From: a virus
Virus record (IMG/VR): IMGVR_UViG_3300042895_000648
Span: 1 to 31,413 of that record
Direction: 5' to 3' (one strand)
Length of the DNA stretch: 31,413 bases
How positions within the stretch are numbered: position 1 is the first letter of the stretch; every line of letters starts with the position of its first letter. The notes beneath the pieces were generated by a model. It saw only the letters and a program-made list of their open reading frames with translations, searched no databases and was not told the origin of the DNA. Of the stretch, positions 28,544-31,413 are shown one piece after another. Position numbers and translations under genes: made by a program.

Positions 28544-29721
28544 TGAAAGTTACAGTCTTAGACATAGTTAAAAGGCTGGTTACGTGGGATAAAAAATTAG
28601 AAATCTATCAAAATGGTGAGGATAATGCATATCCTGAGCGTATAGATAGAATTATAAACAACTCCGTAACCGCTAAAATGGCATCTGAAATGATGGTGCA
28701 ATACTTAATTGGAAAAGGTTTTGGAGAGTCTGACAATTTTCAAATTAATGACAATCAAAAATTAATTGAATTTGCTATTGATGTAGCAGATAGTTTAACA
28801 CGTCAAAGAGGTGTGGCTATTCATTTTGATTATAACTTAAATATTGAAGCGGTTAATCCAAAAGTTATTGATTTTACAAAAATTCGTTTAGGTAAAAAAG
28901 ATAGCAACTTCTATAATGGTAAAATACTATTTAAAAACGATTGGAGCAACGCAAAAGAAAAAGAAATAACTTTTGACGTATTTAATAAAAACGTTTCTGT
29001 AGTACAATCACAAATTGAAAAAGCTGGATCTATTGAAAAATACAAAGGACAGGTTTTATATATCAATTTAGATACTAGATACTTTTATCCACTTTCACGA
29101 ATAGATGCAGTTTTAAACGATTGCGATTCTGAAAGTCAAGCGGCTATTTACAAAAATATGATTTTGCGTAAAGGTTTCTTTGGTAAGCAAATTATAATGA
29201 CACCTCCGTTAGTTTCAAATGATGAGCCGGAAATGCTTTTAAATGATGCTGGGGATTTGGTTCGTAATAGAGAATTTGCGAAAAGACAAGCCGAAGCGGA
29301 TGAGGTTAAAAAAACAATTGAAAGTTTTATAGGTTCTGAAAATGCAGGTGGTGCTTTAATGATTGAAAGCCCTGACTTTATAAACGGAATAGATACGATA
29401 TTTAAAATTCAAACTATTAGTTCGGATTTAAACGATAAAATGTTTGAGTACACTGAAAATTCAGTTAGTAAAAATATTCTTATGGCTTTTAATAACTTGC
29501 CCGTTGCTTTAGTCAAATCACCTGATAGTGCAATGTTTGGCAATAGCGGTGCAAGTTTATTAGAAGCAAAGAAAATGTATTGGGAAAACACGTCAAAAGA
29601 GCGTAATAAATTAGAAACTATTATAAACGATATTGTTCAAAATTTACCAACGTGGAATGGACAATATGTTTTTATACAACCGTTAATCGCTCCGCCAGCA
29701 CCTAACAACACAATAGTATGA
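28543..29721 (+). CDS. Portal protein
   Basis: A 392-residue protein with the pattern of phage portals. An N-terminal segment has AYPERIDRIINNSVTAKMAS followed by EMMVQYLIGKGF (about 28-60). The crown/wing region has ESQAAIYKNMILRKGFFGKQ (about 198-217). The stem-side block has NSVSKNILMAFNNLPVALVK (about 307-326), then FGNSGASLLEAKKMYWENTS (about 331-350) and KERNKLETIINDIVQNL. It forms the twelve-part ring through which DNA enters and leaves. It is unusual that it follows the capsid gene rather than the terminase. Its length is normal, though compact. Confidence 0.82.
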   Translation: MKVTVLDIVKRLVTWDKKLEIYQNGEDNAYPERIDRIINNSVTAKMASEMMVQYLIGKGFGESDNFQINDNQKLIEFAIDVADSLTRQRGVAIHFDYNLNIEAVNPKVIDFTKIRLGKKDSNFYNGKILFKNDWSNAKEKEITFDVFNKNVSVVQSQIEKAGSIEKYKGQVLYINLDTRYFYPLSRIDAVLNDCDSESQAAIYKNMILRKGFFGKQIIMTPPLVSNDEPEMLLNDAGDLVRNREFAKRQAEADEVKKTIESFIGSENAGGALMIESPDFINGIDTIFKIQTISSDLNDKMFEYTENSVSKNILMAFNNLPVALVKSPDSAMFGNSGASLLEAKKMYWENTSKERNKLETIINDIVQNLPTWNGQYVFIQPLIAPPAPNNTIV

Positions 29722-30227
29722 TAACAACACCATTAATCACACGTGGCGAAATACAACAGTATAAGCAGTTAAGTAATTCAATTCATAACAATAAAATGAA
29801 TGAATTAATATTGCAATCGCAAATGGTAGATTTATTACCTTTGCTTGGTGAGCAGTTGTATTACGATATTTTAAACAATACAGAAAATTATACCGAGTTA
29901 TTAGATGGTAATATTTACGAATACAACGGAATAACTTATACGAATGTAGGTTTAAAAGCGGTTTTAGTGCATTATTTTTATGCAAGGTATAGTTTGTATG
30001 GCGATGTTATAGATACGGCTTTCGGTTTAAAAGAAAAGCTAAATAGCGACGTTTCTAAACAAGTGGATTATCCAATGAAAAAAACGTTATACGAACACAA
30101 TTGTAACTACGCTTTTAATCTTTGGTTAAACGTAGAAAAATATATAATGAGAAACAACATTGCTTTATACATTCATTGCAATAGCGAAGTAAAAAATAAG
30201 AATTTCAGAATTTCAAGAATAGGATAA
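29718..30227 (+). CDS. Head-tail connector-type protein (DUF6712-like)
   Basis: A 169-residue helical protein right after the portal (ATGA overlap). LITRGEIQQYKQLSNSIHNN at the start, then QSQMVDLLPLLGEQLYYDIL (about 33-52), GLKAVLVHYFYARYSLYGDV (about 78-97) and a C-terminal helix with aromatic residues. This layout is that of the gp6/adaptor connector family; in Bacteroidota phages the family is often labelled DUF6712. It probably forms the ring below the portal. Family name from memory, not from a search. Confidence 0.72.
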   Translation: MITTPLITRGEIQQYKQLSNSIHNNKMNELILQSQMVDLLPLLGEQLYYDILNNTENYTELLDGNIYEYNGITYTNVGLKAVLVHYFYARYSLYGDVIDTAFGLKEKLNSDVSKQVDYPMKKTLYEHNCNYAFNLWLNVEKYIMRNNIALYIHCNSEVKNKNFRISRIG

Positions 30228-30228
30228 G

Positions 30229-30582
30229 ATGAGCTGTACAAATAACAATTTTTTCAAAGACATAAAAAAAGGCGATACTTTTACGGGTTTAAAAATGACT
30301 TTTTATAACGGAACTGGTACAACTAAAACCGCTATGAACTTAACTAATTGTAAAGTTATAATTCCATTCAAAAAAGGTACAGGACAAAATGCAACGTTTT
30401 TATTTTCGAGTGAAGATGGAACGATTACAATTCCAAATCCTGCGAATGGGCAAATATTTTTACAACCTAGAGATATGAATTATCCGGCTTTTAATTATAT
30501 CTTTGATGTGCAGTTAATCACTGGCGCCAACGTTAAAAAAACTTACTTTACTAACTATTGGAAAATTTGTCAAGATGTGTGA
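30229..30582 (+). CDS. Upper baseplate / fibre-anchor-like protein (BppU-type)
   Basis: A 117-residue beta protein: KKGDTFTGLKMTFYNGTGTT (about 13-32), MNLTNCKVIIPFKKGTGQNA, EDGTITIPNPANGQIFLQPR and FNYIFDVQLITGANVKKTYF. The alternation of a 'material property' strand set followed by DGTITI and an end strand resembles the N-terminal domain of BppU-type baseplate proteins that hold fibres. It lies before fibre genes, as expected. The stop overlaps the next start by 8 bases. Confidence 0.65.
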   Translation: MSCTNNNFFKDIKKGDTFTGLKMTFYNGTGTTKTAMNLTNCKVIIPFKKGTGQNATFLFSSEDGTITIPNPANGQIFLQPRDMNYPAFNYIFDVQLITGANVKKTYFTNYWKICQDV

Positions 30583-31048
30583 AGATGATGTAACGGTTAT
30601 TATAGAACCTACAGAAAATTTAGTTACCATTGTAATTGATGACAATTGCACTCAGGTTACTATTATAGCTGAGGGATTAGGGGCGCAAGGTTTAAGCGCT
30701 TATCAAATAGCAGTTGCTAATGGCTTTGTAGGAACGGAAGCACAATGGCTAGCTAGTTTAGAAGTAAAAGGCGTACCAATAGGAGGCACAACAGGAATGC
30801 AACTATTTAAAACAAGTGCTACTGATTACGCTACTCAATGGGCGTTTAGTTGGGAATATTTAGTTGCAAATTGGAGCGTAATACCTACATTAAACGCAGC
30901 TATAACAGGTGGCGATGTGTATAATTACGAACTGAATGGAACGTTAAGATATAGATTTGTACCAACAACATACACACCAACGCAAGATGCTTTTTATACT
31001 TCTTTTAATGGTACAAGTGTTACGGGTTTAATAACTAAAAGAGGGTAG
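30575..31048 (+). CDS. Tail fibre protein with GLSAYQIA motif
   Basis: A 157-residue protein. Residues about 1-32 are strands rich in Val, Ile and Thr. Then comes the motif GLSAYQIAVANGF (about 39-51) with TEAQWLASLE, a segment seen in very many phage fibre proteins at the join between collagen-like or stalk parts and the tip. After residue 60 it has GVPIGGTTGMQLFKTSATDY, also typical of fibres, and a beta-rich end. It probably forms a short fibre or fibre adaptor on the tail tip, working with the protein encoded just before it. Confidence 0.78.
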   Translation: MCEDDVTVIIEPTENLVTIVIDDNCTQVTIIAEGLGAQGLSAYQIAVANGFVGTEAQWLASLEVKGVPIGGTTGMQLFKTSATDYATQWAFSWEYLVANWSVIPTLNAAITGGDVYNYELNGTLRYRFVPTTYTPTQDAFYTSFNGTSVTGLITKRG

Positions 31049-31050
31049 GT

Positions 31051-31140
31051 ATGAAAGGCGGTTATGGTGGCGGAACAATTATCCGCAAGATATTCAGAAA
31101 AATATGGATTTTAATATTATTAATTTTAGATAGAAGATAA
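31051..31140 (+). CDS. Gly-rich membrane micropeptide (29 aa)
   Basis: A 29-residue ORF starting 2 bases after the fibre stop: MKGGYGGGTIIRKIFRK, then WILILLILDRR. A Gly-rich, basic N-terminus and a short hydrophobic end suit a small membrane peptide. Tight packing supports it. The next gene starts 1 base after its stop. Function unknown. Confidence 0.5.
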   Translation: MKGGYGGGTIIRKIFRKIWILILLILDRR

Positions 31141-31141
31141 A

Positions 31142-31413
31142 ATGGCTAAGTTTTTAGATTATTCAGAAAAAAATATATGTGGTTGTGAATACCATAAAGA
31201 TAATTATTCAATTTATGTTGAACATAATGGAGGAATTAAAATTTTAGTCGATGAAAAATTAGTTGAAATTGATTCATATTTTACAGATGCTTTTAATTAT
31301 TTGATTAAAAATAAGATTTCATTCCCTTTTGCATTATTAAATGAGGTATTGAATATATATAACAACATTGATTTTTCAGATTTTGAAACGGAAGAAGAAG
31401 CTTGGAAAGATGC
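31142..31413 (+). CDS. Hypothetical protein, 3' end outside window
   Basis: An open frame from ATG 31142 to the window edge, 90 residues seen: MAKFLDYSEKNICGCEYHKD at the start, NYSIYVEHNGGIKILVDEKL in the middle and NNIDFSDFETEEEAWKDA at the edge. Acidic and strand-prone. No family recognised. It is followed by unseen sequence, so its length and role are open. Confidence 0.65.
   Translation, partial: MAKFLDYSEKNICGCEYHKDNYSIYVEHNGGIKILVDEKLVEIDSYFTDAFNYLIKNKISFPFALLNEVLNIYNNIDFSDFETEEEAWKD

Noticed and set aside
1-31413. Window as a complete circular genome
   Set aside because: Joining the end to the start does not continue the last ORF into the frame that is open at base 3; a stop comes after about ten codons. 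Some sequence is missing.
1-31413. tRNA genes or integration (att, integrase) functions
   Set aside because: No cloverleaf-like sequence or tyrosine/serine recombinase motif was found by reading; a tRNAscan run would be needed to be sure.

Overview
This window is a 31.4-kb stretch of a tailed (siphovirus-type) bacteriophage genome, or of an integrated copy of one, from a Bacteroidota host, most likely a Flavobacterium or close relative. The signs are a very A+T-rich sequence, almost no Shine-Dalgarno sites, A-rich leaders, TAnnTTTG-type -7 promoter boxes, TAA/TAATG gene junctions, and protein families typical of flavobacterial phages. Almost every gene is on the + strand. No integrase, lysogeny cassette, tRNA or CRISPR array was seen. 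Both ends cut through genes, so this is not a closed genome.

Layout. 1-3028: the end of the tail-fibre/adhesin genes, then a lysis cassette (small membrane proteins, a TM plus coiled-coil protein, an M15 peptidase endolysin) closed by a strong terminator. 3029-3911: a control region with palindromes and a membrane-anchored, spanin-like protein, closed by a second terminator. 3912-7576: an accessory/early block of small genes led by two promoters with a duplicated leader. It holds a pentapeptide-repeat protein built on a 15-bp minisatellite, several unknown small proteins, a Cro-like HTH protein and an orphan DNA methyltransferase. 7577-12939: the replication/recombination module, comprising RecT, a DUF3127 OB-fold protein, a YqaJ-like exonuclease, RusA, a DNA-binding protein, a candidate structured RNA, two replication-type proteins and a stand-alone DnaA domain IV protein. 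12940-15000: a second accessory block of small proteins, including two lipoproteins and a 28-residue membrane peptide, ended by a terminator.

15001-31413: the packaging/structural module from a promoter at 14993. Its order is small and large terminase, unknown genes, a gp10-like neck protein, two large tail-tip proteins, the tape measure, a zinc-ribbon protein and an HTH protein. A terminator and one probable minus-strand gene follow. Then come a ClpP-like prohead protease with a fused scaffold-like tail, major capsid protein, a tail-tube candidate, portal, head-tail connector, an upper-baseplate-like protein and fibre genes. The tail tip and tape measure therefore lie before the head genes, and the portal lies after the capsid gene, which is not the usual siphovirus order.

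How it fits together. RecT, the exonuclease, the OB-fold protein and RusA would anneal and resolve phage DNA. No phage polymerase or helicase is visible, so the DnaA-domain protein and the two replication-type proteins probably recruit the host replisome. The most interesting non-coding element is at 10541-10674. A good promoter is followed directly by an RNA of about 100 nt whose 5' hairpin loop and terminator-hairpin loop are perfectly complementary over 8 nt (a predicted kissing loop), with an 8-codon ORF overlapping the 5' hairpin. Also notable are a perfect AAAGGAGG Shine-Dalgarno before one replication gene, a minisatellite whose variation is entirely non-synonymous, and a transcription terminator embedded inside a convergent gene.
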